64,000 nt of DNA from Paenibacillus albus (GCF_003952225.1 NZ_CP034437.1:2593501-2657500); one strand, 5' to 3'; positions 1 through 9,132 are shown, numbered from the stretch's first letter. Notes: generated from the sequence alone by a model not told the origin. Numbers and translations: made by a program.

Positions 1-182
1 GTAACTAAACACCTCACAAGTAAAGCGTGTCCCGCAAGGGACGAAAAGCGAGGACACGCACAACGTACCTCGCGAGCACTTCTCTGCAGCTCTAACGTTA
101 AACCTTCCGGGTGTCCAGAGGGTTGGTAAACCCTTGGGGTCCCCCTTCCAGGGGGATTTAGGGGTGGTTCCCTTCTAGGGGG
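1..182. repeat. cluster of short GC-rich inverted repeats
   Basis: No gene is visible here. Bases 25-32 and 52-59 form an 8-bp inverted repeat that encloses a smaller hairpin, GTCCC/GGGAC with a GCAA loop at 29-42, so the two can compete. Bases 130-182 are dense in C and G runs; the clearest hairpin is 140-145 with 151-156 (TCCCCC/GGGGGA). The run lies just after the stop of the minus-strand gene at 183 and may end its transcript. It may equally be a dispersed intergenic repeat, but only one copy is visible. Confidence 0.5.
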
Positions 183-1301
183 TTAAGGTTTCGGTCCCCG
201 AACCACAAACAAATACAAATCTCGAAACACATTTGCCTTATGTACCGTTGTAAATATCACGAGAGAGACCGGCCCTATTATAAGGCCAACGACGCCGAAC
301 AGCTTGAGCCCGACGAACATGGCGATCAGCGTCGGCAATGCTTCGAGACCGACACTGCTCGCAAGCACCTTCGGTTCGATTGTCTGTCTGCAGACCAGAA
401 TGATTCCGTAGAGGATTGACAGGCTGACGCCGAGAGATACCTCGCCGTAGATGAACGTATATGCGATCCATGGAATCATGGCTGCACCAACGCCAAGATA
501 AGGCAGAAGATCGACGAGACCGATCAGCATGCCGATCGTAATCGCGTAATTAACGCCGATGATGAGCAAGCCAATCGTCACAACGACCGCCGTGATGGAG
601 ATCATAATGAACTGGGCTCGCAAATAACCGAATAATGCTTTTTGCAGGTCAACCCAGACAACGGATGTGGACTGCCTCATTTGCTCAGGGAACCAGTTCG
701 ACAGCCGTTTCACATAGATGCTCCAATCCTTCGAGATGAAGAAGGCGGCGAGCAGGACGACGATCATAATAGTGGCTACATTTGGCAAGGAAGTAATAAT
801 ATTCACAATGCTATTTAAGAAATAGGTTATAATATTGGTACTTGTTTGTGCGAGTAAATTGGCCGTATCAGATATTCTGGCGTTGATGGTATCGTGATAG
901 TTCGGATTCGCATCATAGAAGGAATTGAGCTTGCCGATGAGATTTTGAATTTCCGGCGAAGCCACAATGGATTCGAACTCGTCGCGCCACCAGTCAATCG
1001 AGCTGCTGACTGATTTCGATAGATGAATGATTTCAACGACAATGCGCGTCACAAGCGCGGATACAATCGTAAGCATCGCGACGACGAAAACAAACAGCGT
1101 CAGAGTAACGCCGATCCAACGTGGAAGCTTCAGCTTCCGGTTCAATAAGTTTACGATCGGATTAATGGCATAAGCCAGAAGCCAGCCGAGTAGAAATGGA
1201 TACACAAGCGGCGTTACATAAATAACAGCGAGCACTGCGCCTACCAGTCCGAGAAGCAGCAGAAACGCGCGCCATATTCGTTTCCAAATGACACGATCCA
1301 T
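183..1301 (-). CDS. ytvI: AI-2E family membrane protein, YtvI-like
   Basis: A 372-residue polytopic protein of the AI-2E transporter (UPF0118/PerM) superfamily, of the type called sporulation integral membrane protein YtvI in spore formers. It has two hydrophobic segments near residues 12-75, a soluble stretch around 85-150, and four or more hydrophobic segments in the C-terminal half, with the family-typical stretch GLVDLLPYLGVG near residue 270. The start is taken at ATG 1301, 11 nt after AAAGGAG; an in-frame GTG at 1313 overlaps that ribosome site and is less likely. Members are thought to move small molecules or ions; the YtvI substrate is not known. A paralogue lies at 55129-56241. The divergent neighbour is ppk. 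Confidence 0.8.
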   Translation of the reverse strand: MDRVIWKRIWRAFLLLLGLVGAVLAVIYVTPLVYPFLLGWLLAYAINPIVNLLNRKLKLPRWIGVTLTLFVFVVAMLTIVSALVTRIVVEIIHLSKSVSSSIDWWRDEFESIVASPEIQNLIGKLNSFYDANPNYHDTINARISDTANLLAQTSTNIITYFLNSIVNIITSLPNVATIMIVVLLAAFFISKDWSIYVKRLSNWFPEQMRQSTSVVWVDLQKALFGYLRAQFIMISITAVVVTIGLLIIGVNYAITIGMLIGLVDLLPYLGVGAAMIPWIAYTFIYGEVSLGVSLSILYGIILVCRQTIEPKVLASSVGLEALPTLIAMFVGLKLFGVVGLIIGPVSLVIFTTVHKANVFRDLYLFVVRGPKP

Positions 1302-1406
1302 ATGAGCGATCACTCCTTTATATAATGCAGGCGGGCTTCATCTTTCACCTTACAGTTTAGCATAGGCTGCTCACAATTTACCAAATAAAGAACGTATGCC
1401 GCTAAG

Positions 1407-1445
1407 TTTACGCCTTATTTACAAATCGTTAACATGTGATAAACA
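1407..1445 (+). promoter_or_regulatory. PhoP-like box, four 6-bp repeats spaced 11 bp, upstream of ppk
   Basis: Four hexamers, TTTACG (1407), TTTACA (1418), TTAACA (1429) and TAAACA (1440), are each separated by exactly 5 bp. This matches the Bacillus PhoP target TT(A/C/T)A(C/T)A repeated with 11-bp periodicity, with one mismatch in each outer repeat. It lies 48-86 bp before the ppk ATG. Possible -10 hexamers follow at 1455 (CATAAT) or 1463 (TATTAT). The layout suggests activation of ppk by PhoPR during phosphate limitation; binding is inferred. Confidence 0.68.
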
Positions 1446-1492
1446 TTGACACTTCATAATTGTATTATTCGACAAGCAGGAGGACTACAGAA

Positions 1493-3553
1493 ATGAACAA
1501 ACTAATGTCGCCTTATGTAAACCGCGACTTGAGCTGGGTCGAGTTCAATCGCAGGGTGCTCGAGGAAGCGCAGGACCAAGACAATCCTCTACTTGAGCGG
1601 GCCAAATTTCTGGCGATTGTCGCAAGCAATCTCGATGAGTTTATGAGCGTACGCGTAGCTGGCATTCAAGATCAGATAAAAGCCGGATATACGAAGCATG
1701 ATTTTACCGGCTATTCGCCCGCGGGACTATGGAAGCGCCTAATGAAGCGCACAGGTCTAATGGTGGCTGAACAATATCGCACTTATCGTGAAGTACTGCG
1801 AGGCTTAACGAAAGAAGGCATTTGTTTCCGCCAAATAGACGAGCTTAACGCGCATCAGCTGAAAGCGGTCGACGATTATTTCTTGGAAATCGTTTTTCCC
1901 GTGCTGACTCCGATGGCGGTGGATCAGAGCAGACCTTTCCCGCTTTTGCATACTAAAGAGCTCTATCTATCTGTACTGCTCGGCCGTGAGAATATGCCCG
2001 AGGAAGAAGAGCCGTTCTTTGCAATTGTACAAGTACCGTCCATACTTTCGCGGTTCATACCACTTCCTAACCGAGTGAATAGCAAGAAGAGTGAATATTT
2101 GCTGCTTGAGCAGTTGATCGAGCGGCACATTAGCACGCTCTTTAACGGTTATACGATGATTTCAGTCGATCCGTTCCGTTTAACGCGTAACGCGGATCTC
2201 ACGTTGAACGAAGAAGGCGCGGAAGATCTGCTAGAGGAAATCGAGAAGGAGATTCGCCGCCGCCGCTGGGGGCTTCCGGTACGGCTGGAATATGGCAAAG
2301 ACATGCATCCCTATGCGCTGCAGATGCTTAAGGAAGAGCTTGAGCAGGGCGAGAATTTGTTCGAAATCGACGGGCCGCTCGACCTAAGCTTCTTGATGAA
2401 GTTTGCTTCTGCTTTGCCGGGCTATGATAATCTTCGGTTTGAGCGAATAGAACCGGAATACCCGCACGAATTCGACGAAGATGACATGTTCTCGGTCATT
2501 CGCCAGGAAGACGTACTGCTCTACCATCCTTACGAATCGTTCGAAGCCGTAACCGATTTCGTGACAGATGCGGCGCATGACCCAGATGTTCTCGCCATCA
2601 AAATGACGCTTTACCGCGTGAGCGGCCAATCCGCGCTCGTTCAAGCGCTTGCAATGGCGGCCGAATCAGGTAAGCAAGTGACCGTTGTACTGGAGCTGAA
2701 AGCACGCTTCGACGAGGAACGGAACATCGCGTGGGCGCGCCAGCTTGAGAAGGCGGGCTGTCATGTCGTGTACGGACTCGTAGGCTTGAAGACACATGCG
2801 AAGATAACGCTCGTCGTGCGCAAGGAGCAAGGCATGCTGCGCCGTTATGTTCATGTTGGCACTGGCAATTACAACGACAGTACGGCGAAGCTGTATACCG
2901 ATATTGGCTTGTTTACTTCACATCCGATTATCGGCGCGGATGCATCTGCGTTGTTTAACGAGATTACTGGTTACTCTTCTCCATATGAGTGGAAGGCATT
3001 CGGCGTTGCGCCTACTGATTTGAAGCAGAAGCTGTTCGATCTGGTGGAACGTGAGAAGCAGCATGCTGCTAACGGGAAGCCGGCACATATTATTGCCAAG
3101 ATGAACAGCCTGTCAAATCAGGAGATGATCGATAAGCTGTATGAAGCATCGCAAGCCGGTGTAAGGATCGAGTTGATCGTGCGAGGCGTATGCTGCCTTC
3201 GTCCCGGAGTACCTGGACAGAGTGAGAATATTCGGGTTATTAGTATCGTAGACCGGTTTTTGGAGCATTCGCGGATTATGTATTTCCATAACGGGGGCGA
3301 TGAAGAGGTTTACTTGTCCAGCGCGGATTGGATGACACGTAACTTAACCCGCCGGATCGAGCTCATGTGCCCTGTTTTTGATGCCAAATTGCGCAAGACG
3401 TTAATGAACGTGCTGAGGCTCAATTTGGAAGACAATAAGAAGGCGCGCGAGCTGCGATCCGACGGCAATTATGAGTCGGTGCAAAATGAACTGCCAGCAC
3501 TCAGAAGCCAATTCCAAGCGAAAAATATTCGCAAATGGAAGAGCTACCGGTAG
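1493..3553 (+). CDS. ppk: polyphosphate kinase 1
   Basis: Polyphosphate kinase makes inorganic polyphosphate from the gamma-phosphate of ATP, reversibly, at the inner membrane or in the cytosol. The 686 residues have the usual PPK1 length and order: N-terminal domain opening with YVNRDLSWVEFNRRVLEEA, head domain, and two phospholipase-D-like catalytic domains. The catalytic histidine region is seen in VHVGTGNYNDSTAKLYTDIG, and the second domain has YFHNGGDEEVYLSSADWM. ATG 1493 follows AGGAGG by 8 nt; the longer frame from 1460 lacks such a site. The preceding PhoP-like box predicts phosphate control. It is convergent with exopolyphosphatase, and the two stop codons share one 10-bp palindrome. 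Confidence 0.95.
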   Translation: MNKLMSPYVNRDLSWVEFNRRVLEEAQDQDNPLLERAKFLAIVASNLDEFMSVRVAGIQDQIKAGYTKHDFTGYSPAGLWKRLMKRTGLMVAEQYRTYREVLRGLTKEGICFRQIDELNAHQLKAVDDYFLEIVFPVLTPMAVDQSRPFPLLHTKELYLSVLLGRENMPEEEEPFFAIVQVPSILSRFIPLPNRVNSKKSEYLLLEQLIERHISTLFNGYTMISVDPFRLTRNADLTLNEEGAEDLLEEIEKEIRRRRWGLPVRLEYGKDMHPYALQMLKEELEQGENLFEIDGPLDLSFLMKFASALPGYDNLRFERIEPEYPHEFDEDDMFSVIRQEDVLLYHPYESFEAVTDFVTDAAHDPDVLAIKMTLYRVSGQSALVQALAMAAESGKQVTVVLELKARFDEERNIAWARQLEKAGCHVVYGLVGLKTHAKITLVVRKEQGMLRRYVHVGTGNYNDSTAKLYTDIGLFTSHPIIGADASALFNEITGYSSPYEWKAFGVAPTDLKQKLFDLVEREKQHAANGKPAHIIAKMNSLSNQEMIDKLYEASQAGVRIELIVRGVCCLRPGVPGQSENIRVISIVDRFLEHSRIMYFHNGGDEEVYLSSADWMTRNLTRRIELMCPVFDAKLRKTLMNVLRLNLEDNKKARELRSDGNYESVQNELPALRSQFQAKNIRKWKSYR
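3544..3553. other. 10-bp palindrome holding both ppk and ppx stop codons
   Basis: CTACCGGTAG equals its own reverse complement. Read on the plus strand it ends ppk (CGG TAG), and on the minus strand it ends ppx with the same codons. There is no room for a terminator between the two convergent genes, so their transcripts must overlap. Confidence 0.9.
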
Positions 3554-5073
3554 TCTGGCAAATGCAGTGTAGGCGTTAAGTTCCACAGCTTCTTGAAGTC
3601 GCTTGCGAGCGAATCTACTTCCTTGCGTTCAACGGCGAGCATTCCTTCGGCGCGCAGCGCTCGCAGGTGGAGCTTACCGCCAGCGGCTTCAACGCTCAGC
3701 TTCCCGATCGCCTGCGTTTCGCTGCGGTCGAGCGCGATTGCAAGCAGAAGCACGGCGCCAAGCTTGCATACCGTTTCGGTATCTTCTTCGCTTAACAGCG
3801 GCTTGTATGCGGCAGCCGTCTGTTTTACCCGGTTTTTGCCTTTATAAGAAGCGATCAGGGAACAGATGAGATGCTCCCGGTGCGACAGACCGTTAATATG
3901 CGAATTGATCATCAGATAGAAGGTGTGCTTCTTGTAGTCGTAATAGTCAATGCTTGCTCCGATTCGGTGCAGAATGGAAGCAATGTCGAGAAATTGCCGT
4001 GCGCGGTCAGGCTCAGGCAGCTTTGAGCCGAGCAGATCAATCAAGCTCAGAGCGTTGCGATTAACCTGCGAGGTATGCTGCATCGGCGCTTCCGGATGGA
4101 GGGCAGCAAGATTATTCACGCTGTACGTAACGACATCTTCAAGCCTTGGCCGCTCCGGGAAACGGGTAGCGTAGAATAAGCCATCCCGCAGACCCGCCGC
4201 GCATATTAGATAATGAGAAGCACCGATTGCACGGTAGATTGTGCGTAAGATCGCAATTCCTGGTACGATAATATCGACTCGCTCTTTCGATAAACCAGGA
4301 ACTTTGTTACGCTTATCCAGAGGCTGCTGACGCAATAGCTCGAACAGTTCATCGGTTGAAGCGGCGTCAATCGGATAATTATTCGTACTTGGGAACGGAT
4401 ATTTGACATGTGCCTGATGCACTTTGCCAAGCGCTCGCGCCGTGCCTCCGATGCCGACGAGCGGCAGGTTAGGTGAGTTGCGGAGCCAAGTCTCTTGCTC
4501 TACTTTATCCTCAATGTGCTTCTCAAGTTCCTTGAGCTGCTGATCGGACAGCATCCCGCCTTTGGCATATCTCTTCGTCATGCTTACGCAGCCGAAAGGA
4601 AATGAAATTGCATGGACAAGTTTGCGATTCTTGAACAGGGAAACTTCCGTACTTCCGCCGCCGATGTCGATTAGGAAGCCGTTCTCGGTAGCCATGGAGT
4701 TAATCATGCCGAGGTAGCCATAATCGGCTTCTTGCTCGCCGGAGAGCAGCTCAATCGTCAGACCGGATTCCGCTTCGACGCGGTGAAGGATATGACTTTG
4801 GTTCGTCGCGTTACGGATTGCGGCAGTTGCAACGGCACGAATATGGCCTGTGCGATGATGCGCGCAAATGAGACGGAAGTGATTCATCATATCGACAAGC
4901 TCATCTATGGATTGCTCAGGAAGCGCGCCAGCTTCATCAAGCTGCTCGCTAAGACGGGCGGAATGTTTGCTGCCATCGATAACGCGGTTAGCACCGCCAA
5001 CCGTACGTTCATAGACGACTAGCCGAATGGAGTTGGATCCGATATCAATGATGCCAATGCGCTGTTCTGTCAT
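3544..5073 (-). CDS. ppx: exopolyphosphatase, Ppx/GppA family
   Basis: A 509-residue Ppx/GppA phosphatase that hydrolyses terminal phosphates from polyphosphate and may also act on pppGpp. The actin-like ATPase fold shows the phosphate-1 loop IIDIGSNSIRLVVYE at the N-terminus, the phosphate-2 motif FLIDIGGGSTEVSLF near residue 140, and VGIGGTARALG near 210. The C-terminal 190 residues form the HD-like helical extension of long Ppx proteins. ATG 5073 is the first codon. It faces ppk tail to tail, overlapping it by 10 bp, so synthesis and breakdown of polyphosphate are encoded side by side but from separate promoters. Confidence 0.92.
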   Translation of the reverse strand: MTEQRIGIIDIGSNSIRLVVYERTVGGANRVIDGSKHSARLSEQLDEAGALPEQSIDELVDMMNHFRLICAHHRTGHIRAVATAAIRNATNQSHILHRVEAESGLTIELLSGEQEADYGYLGMINSMATENGFLIDIGGGSTEVSLFKNRKLVHAISFPFGCVSMTKRYAKGGMLSDQQLKELEKHIEDKVEQETWLRNSPNLPLVGIGGTARALGKVHQAHVKYPFPSTNNYPIDAASTDELFELLRQQPLDKRNKVPGLSKERVDIIVPGIAILRTIYRAIGASHYLICAAGLRDGLFYATRFPERPRLEDVVTYSVNNLAALHPEAPMQHTSQVNRNALSLIDLLGSKLPEPDRARQFLDIASILHRIGASIDYYDYKKHTFYLMINSHINGLSHREHLICSLIASYKGKNRVKQTAAAYKPLLSEEDTETVCKLGAVLLLAIALDRSETQAIGKLSVEAAGGKLHLRALRAEGMLAVERKEVDSLASDFKKLWNLTPTLHLPDYR

Positions 5074-5234
5074 TCGCGTTATTCCCCTTTAGAGGCGTAA
5101 AGCCAGTCATGTTATACTGCACATATTACCATTTGGGACGGACGCAAGAAAGTGTTGTTTTGAACGGGTAAAAGAGTAATGTTTAGGGAAAAATCATTGC
5201 AGGTTAAGTAGAAGAAAAAACCTTTATGGTAGCG

Positions 5235-5249
5235 ATAAAGCAATTTTAT
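5235..5249 (+). promoter_or_regulatory. CcpC-type dyad ATAA-N7-TTAT upstream of citZ
   Basis: The dyad ATAA AGCAATT TTAT matches the CcpC target known upstream of citZ and citB in Bacillus, where CcpC represses TCA-branch genes until citrate accumulates. It lies just before the predicted citZ promoter, its centre about 54 bp before the likely start site. A short AT-rich motif can occur by chance, but the position before citrate synthase is telling. The 302-bp gap 5074-5375 holds only this site and the promoter. Confidence 0.6.
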
Positions 5250-5260
5250 GTCCGATTTTG

Positions 5261-5289
5261 TTCACTTCCTGGTCAAAATCCGATATGAT
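5261..5289 (+). promoter_or_regulatory. predicted sigma-A promoter of citZ
   Basis: TTCACT (5261-5266), a 17-bp spacer and TATGAT (5284-5289). The citZ ATG follows 86 bp further on. Confidence 0.5.
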
Positions 5290-5375
5290 TAAAGCGACGA
5301 TTGTGGAACTCGAATCCAATTATTGTTAACGTAACCCCATTTATTTAAATAAAAGAGACTAAAGGAGAGAGAAAC

Positions 5376-6488
5376 ATGACAGTGACCAAAGGTCTGGAAG
5401 GTATTGTCGCAACGACATCCTCGATCAGCTCCATTATTGATGGCGTACTGACATATCGCGGGATCAACATCGATGATCTTGCTGAGCATGCTTCTTTTGA
5501 AGAAGTGGCTTACTTGCTCTGGTACGGTAAGCTTCCGAACCAATCTGAGCTGGATGAGCTGATTAAGAAATTTGGCGAATCTGCAGCAGTACCGGCGCAA
5601 GTGCTGGATCAAATCAAGCTGTACCCAAGCAAAACGAACTCAATGGCAGCACTTCGCACGGCTGTTTCGAGCCTGGCGCTATATGATGAATCCGCTAACG
5701 AGATGTCGCAAGAAGCGAACATTAAGAAAGCCATCAAGCTGCAAGCACAAATCCCGACGATCGTTGCTGCGTTTGCCCGCATTCGCGAAGGCAAAGAGCC
5801 GGTGGCACCGAAGTCTGGCGTATCTATTGCTTACAACTTCCTGTACATGCTGACTGGCCAAGAGCCGGATCAAGTTGCCGTTAAGGCGCTTGACCAAGCA
5901 CTTGTGCTTCACGCAGACCACGAGCTGAACGCATCCACATTCGCTGCACGCGTTACAGTTGCTACGCTATCGGATATTTACTCCGGCGTAACTTCCGCAA
6001 TCGGCGCTCTCAAAGGTCCATTGCACGGCGGCGCTAACGAAGCAGTAATGGTGATGCTCGAAGAAATCGGTTCGTTCGGCAACGTAGAATCGTATATCAA
6101 CGAGAAGCTTGCGAACAAAGAGAAAATTATGGGCTTCGGCCACCGTGTTTACAAAAACGGTGATCCACGTGCAAAGCATCTGCAGAAGATGTCCCGTGAG
6201 CTTGGCAAATTGACAGGCAACATGGAGCTGTACGAAATGTCTGTTAAGATTGAAGAGCTAGTAACAGGTCAGAAGGGTTTGAAGCCTAACGTTGACTTCT
6301 ACTCCGCATCTGTTTACACTACACTTCAAATCCCGCGCGACCTGTTCACGCCGATCTTCGCGATCAGCCGTTGCACAGGTTGGACTGCACACATCCTTGA
6401 GCAATACGAGAACAACCGCTTGATCCGTCCGCGTGCTGAATACACAGGACCGGTAGATCAAAAGGTAACTCCGATCGCTCAACGTTAA
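5376..6488 (+). CDS. citZ: citrate synthase
   Basis: Condenses acetyl-CoA and oxaloacetate to citrate, the entry step of the TCA cycle. The 370-residue length fits the Gram-positive short type (type II-like small subunit). Catalytic features are visible: LHADHELNAST near residue 180, GPLHGGANEAV near 215, the signature GFGHRVYKNGDPRAKHL near 250 with its catalytic histidine, and the acidic residue in NVDFYSASVY near 305. ATG 5376 follows AAAGGAGAGAG. It is the first gene of citZ-icd-mdh, the same order as in Bacillus. The CcpC-type dyad upstream predicts repression lifted by citrate. Confidence 0.95.
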   Translation: MTVTKGLEGIVATTSSISSIIDGVLTYRGINIDDLAEHASFEEVAYLLWYGKLPNQSELDELIKKFGESAAVPAQVLDQIKLYPSKTNSMAALRTAVSSLALYDESANEMSQEANIKKAIKLQAQIPTIVAAFARIREGKEPVAPKSGVSIAYNFLYMLTGQEPDQVAVKALDQALVLHADHELNASTFAARVTVATLSDIYSGVTSAIGALKGPLHGGANEAVMVMLEEIGSFGNVESYINEKLANKEKIMGFGHRVYKNGDPRAKHLQKMSRELGKLTGNMELYEMSVKIEELVTGQKGLKPNVDFYSASVYTTLQIPRDLFTPIFAISRCTGWTAHILEQYENNRLIRPRAEYTGPVDQKVTPIAQR

Positions 6489-6510
6489 GCTGAAAGAAGC
6501 GGCCTTGTCG

Positions 6511-6565
6511 TGACGGGGTGCCGACTGCCAGCGCCTTAATAAGCGCAGCCAGCCGGCTCCCGTCA
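6511..6565 (+). other. long imperfect stem-loop between citZ and icd
   Basis: TGACGGG (6511) pairs with CCCGTCA (6559-6565), and 13 of the next 17 inner positions also pair, leaving the 8-nt loop CTTAATAA. No T-run follows, so it is unlikely to be a simple intrinsic terminator. It may be a partial terminator, or an RNA processing or stabilising hairpin that sets the citZ to icd ratio. Confidence 0.55.
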
Positions 6566-6616
6566 TGTTATGTATAGCGATTATATGAACTTCAAATTAT
6601 AGGAGGATTTCAACTA

Positions 6617-7908
6617 ATGAAACTCGAAAAATTCGCGTCACCAACTGAAGGACAACAAATTACAATCGATAACGGCGTGCTTCAAGTGCCGAACAACCCA
6701 ATCGTACCTTTCATCGAAGGCGACGGCACAGGCCGTGACATCTGGAAAGCGTCCAAGCGCGTTCTGGATGCAGCTGTTGAGAAAGCATACGGCGGCGAGA
6801 AGAAGATCGCTTGGTACGAAGTGTTCGCCGGCGAGAAAGCATTCAATACTTACGGCGAATGGCTGCCAGCTGATACGCTGACTGCAATCCGCGAATATAT
6901 CGTAGCGATCAAAGGTCCTTTGACTACGCCAATCGGCGGCGGTATCCGTTCCCTGAACGTTGCGCTTCGCCAAGAGCTTGACCTGTATGTATGCTTGCGT
7001 CCAGTTCGTTACTTCGACGGCGTGCCTTCCCCGGTTAAACGTCCTGAGCTGGTAGACATGGTTATCTTCCGTGAGAACACTGAAGATATCTACGCTGGTA
7101 TCGAGTACCAAGAAGGTTCCGCAGAAGTGAAGAAAGTCATCTCGTTCCTGCAATCTGAAATGGGCGTTAACAAAATCCGCTTCCCAGAAACTTCGGGTAT
7201 CGGCATTAAGCCAGTATCTGCAGAAGGTTCGAAACGTCTTGCACGTGCTGCGATTGAATACGCGCTGAAGCATGGCCGTAAATCGTTGACACTTGTTCAT
7301 AAAGGCAACATCATGAAATTCACTGAAGGTGCATTCAAAACTTGGGGCTATGAAGTCGCTGAGCAAGAATTCGCTAATGAAACATTCACATGGGGTCAAT
7401 ACGATCGCATTAAAGAAGCAGAAGGTACTGACGCTGCAAACAAAGCACAAAAGAAGCAGAAGCAGCTGGCAAGCTTATCGTGAAAGACGCAATTGCGGAT
7501 ATCGCGCTTCAACAAGTTTTGACTCGTCCAACAGACTTCGACGTTATCGCTACGTTGAACCTGAACGGTGACTACCTGTCCGATGCACTGGCTGCACAAG
7601 TTGGCGGTATCGGTATTGCACCAGGAGCGAACATCAACTACTTGACTGGCCACGCAATCTTCGAAGCAACTCACGGTACTGCGCCTAAATACGCTGACCT
7701 TGACGTTGTAAACCCAGGCTCGGTTATCCTCTCCGGCGTTATGCTGCTTGAGCACCTTGGCTGGCAAGAAGCGGCTGATTCCATCTACAAAGGTCTGGAA
7801 ACAGCTATTAACAACAAAACAGTTACGTATGACTTCGCTCGCCTGATGGAAGGCGCTACAGAAGTGAAATGCTCCGCATTCGCTGACGAAATCATCAAAA
7901 ACCTATAG
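6617..7908 (+). pseudogene. icd: isocitrate dehydrogenase (NADP), broken by one-base frameshift
   Basis: Icd oxidises isocitrate to 2-oxoglutarate with NADP. The first 288-residue frame (6617-7483) holds [14 protein letters not shown], the phosphorylatable-serine loop [12 protein letters not shown] and [15 protein letters not shown]. The second frame (142 residues to 7908) holds [10 protein letters not shown] and [15 protein letters not shown]. Both are needed for activity. The frames meet at an A run at 7449-7452: adding one A gives [18 protein letters not shown] and a continuous 430-residue protein, close to the usual 423. All other residues look normal, so a sequencing or assembly slip in the A run, or a very recent mutation, is more likely than old decay. 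ATG 6617 follows AGGAGG. Confidence 0.9.
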
Positions 7909-7973
7909 GGAGCGCTCCTATTTATTCCTTACGTTACAGACACACAATATAGAGTGGTACGTGCACCGCTTTC

Positions 7974-8017
7974 GCAAAAACCGCATAGCATCCGCTATTG
8001 CGGTTTTTGCTCGCTTT
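7974..8017 (+). terminator. rho-independent terminator after icd
   Basis: GCAAAAACCGC (7974-7984) pairs with GCGGTTTTTGC (8000-8010), with ATAG/CTAT extending the stem; CGCTTTT follows. It would separate icd from mdh at least partly. Confidence 0.75.
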
Positions 8018-8145
8018 TAGCGTGTTGGAGCAGATAGGCCGCTTGAGGCGGCTGTGCTCGGCGCGAAGAGGAGCAATAGAGGCAGAGCTATAAAGATATT
8101 GCAATCGGGGAAACTAATCCTATGTCTATTAGGAGGTAGTGTACG

Positions 8146-9099
8146 ATGGCGATTAAACGGAATAAAATTACGGTTGTAGGTGCGGGCTTTACCGGGGCGA
8201 CGACGGCTTTAATGCTTGCGCAGAAAGAGCTTGGCGATGTCGTGCTAGTGGACATCCCGCAGCTTGAGAACCCGACTAAAGGCAAAGCGCTCGACATGAT
8301 GGAGTCAACGCCTGTCCAAGGCATCGATTCTAAAATCATCGGAACATCCAGCTATGAAGATACGAAGGATTCTTCCGTAGTTATCATTACTGCGGGTATT
8401 GCGCGCAAGCCGGGTATGAGCCGCGATGACTTGGTAAACACCAATGCTGGCATCGTCAAATCAGTCTGCGAAAGCATTAAAGCGACAAGTCCGGATGCCT
8501 ACATCATCATTCTCTCTAACCCGGTCGATGCGATGACATATGTTGCGTATCAGGCGCTAGGCTTTCCGAAGCACCGTGTCATTGGACAGTCAGGCGTTCT
8601 TGACACCGCACGTTATTGTACCTTCATTGCCGAGGAGCTGAATGTCTCGACTGAGGACGTTCGCGGCTTCGTGCTCGGCGGTCACGGCGACGATATGGTA
8701 CCGCTCGTTCGTTATTCGAACGTCGGAGGCATTCCAATCGAGAAGCTTATACCGGCAGACCGGATTGAGGCCATCGTTCAGCGGACACGTGTCGGTGGCG
8801 GCGAGATTGTTAATTTGCTCGGCAACGGCAGTGCCTATTTCGCCCCTGCCGCTTCGCTTGTTCTGATGACAGAAGCAATACTCAAAGACAAGAAAAGAAT
8901 ACTGCCCGTAATCGCGCTGTTAGAAGGCGAGTACGGCTACAATAACTTGTTTATGGGCGTGCCTGTTATTCTTGGAGGCGACGGGATCGAGAAGATTTTC
9001 GAATTGGAGCTGTCAGCCGAAGAGAAGGAAGCGCTGGAGAAGTCGGCGAATTCGGTCCGCGGCGTCATCGCAATCGTCGACGGCGGAAGCAGCAAATAG
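8146..9099 (+). CDS. mdh: malate dehydrogenase
   Basis: Oxidises malate to oxaloacetate with NAD, closing the cycle for citrate synthase. The 317 residues are the lactate-dehydrogenase-like type of Gram-positives. The NAD-binding loop [15 protein letters not shown] is at the N-terminus, followed by an aspartate-ending strand VVLVDI. The arginine-bearing substrate loop ([11 protein letters not shown]) is near residue 85, and the active-site histidine sits in [14 protein letters not shown] near 175. ATG 8146 follows AGGAGG by 9 nt. It is separated from icd by a terminator and 237 bp, so it may have its own promoter. A terminator follows. Confidence 0.94.
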   Translation: MAIKRNKITVVGAGFTGATTALMLAQKELGDVVLVDIPQLENPTKGKALDMMESTPVQGIDSKIIGTSSYEDTKDSSVVIITAGIARKPGMSRDDLVNTNAGIVKSVCESIKATSPDAYIIILSNPVDAMTYVAYQALGFPKHRVIGQSGVLDTARYCTFIAEELNVSTEDVRGFVLGGHGDDMVPLVRYSNVGGIPIEKLIPADRIEAIVQRTRVGGGEIVNLLGNGSAYFAPAASLVLMTEAILKDKKRILPVIALLEGEYGYNNLFMGVPVILGGDGIEKIFELELSAEEKEALEKSANSVRGVIAIVDGGSSK

Positions 9100-9132
9100 A
9101 AGCAATAGAGCACGATAACCTCATGAAGCACA

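Noticed and set aside
6638..7450. 270-residue minus-strand frame over icd
   Set aside because: Cys/Phe-rich antisense frame opposite conserved Icd sequence; no ribosome site.
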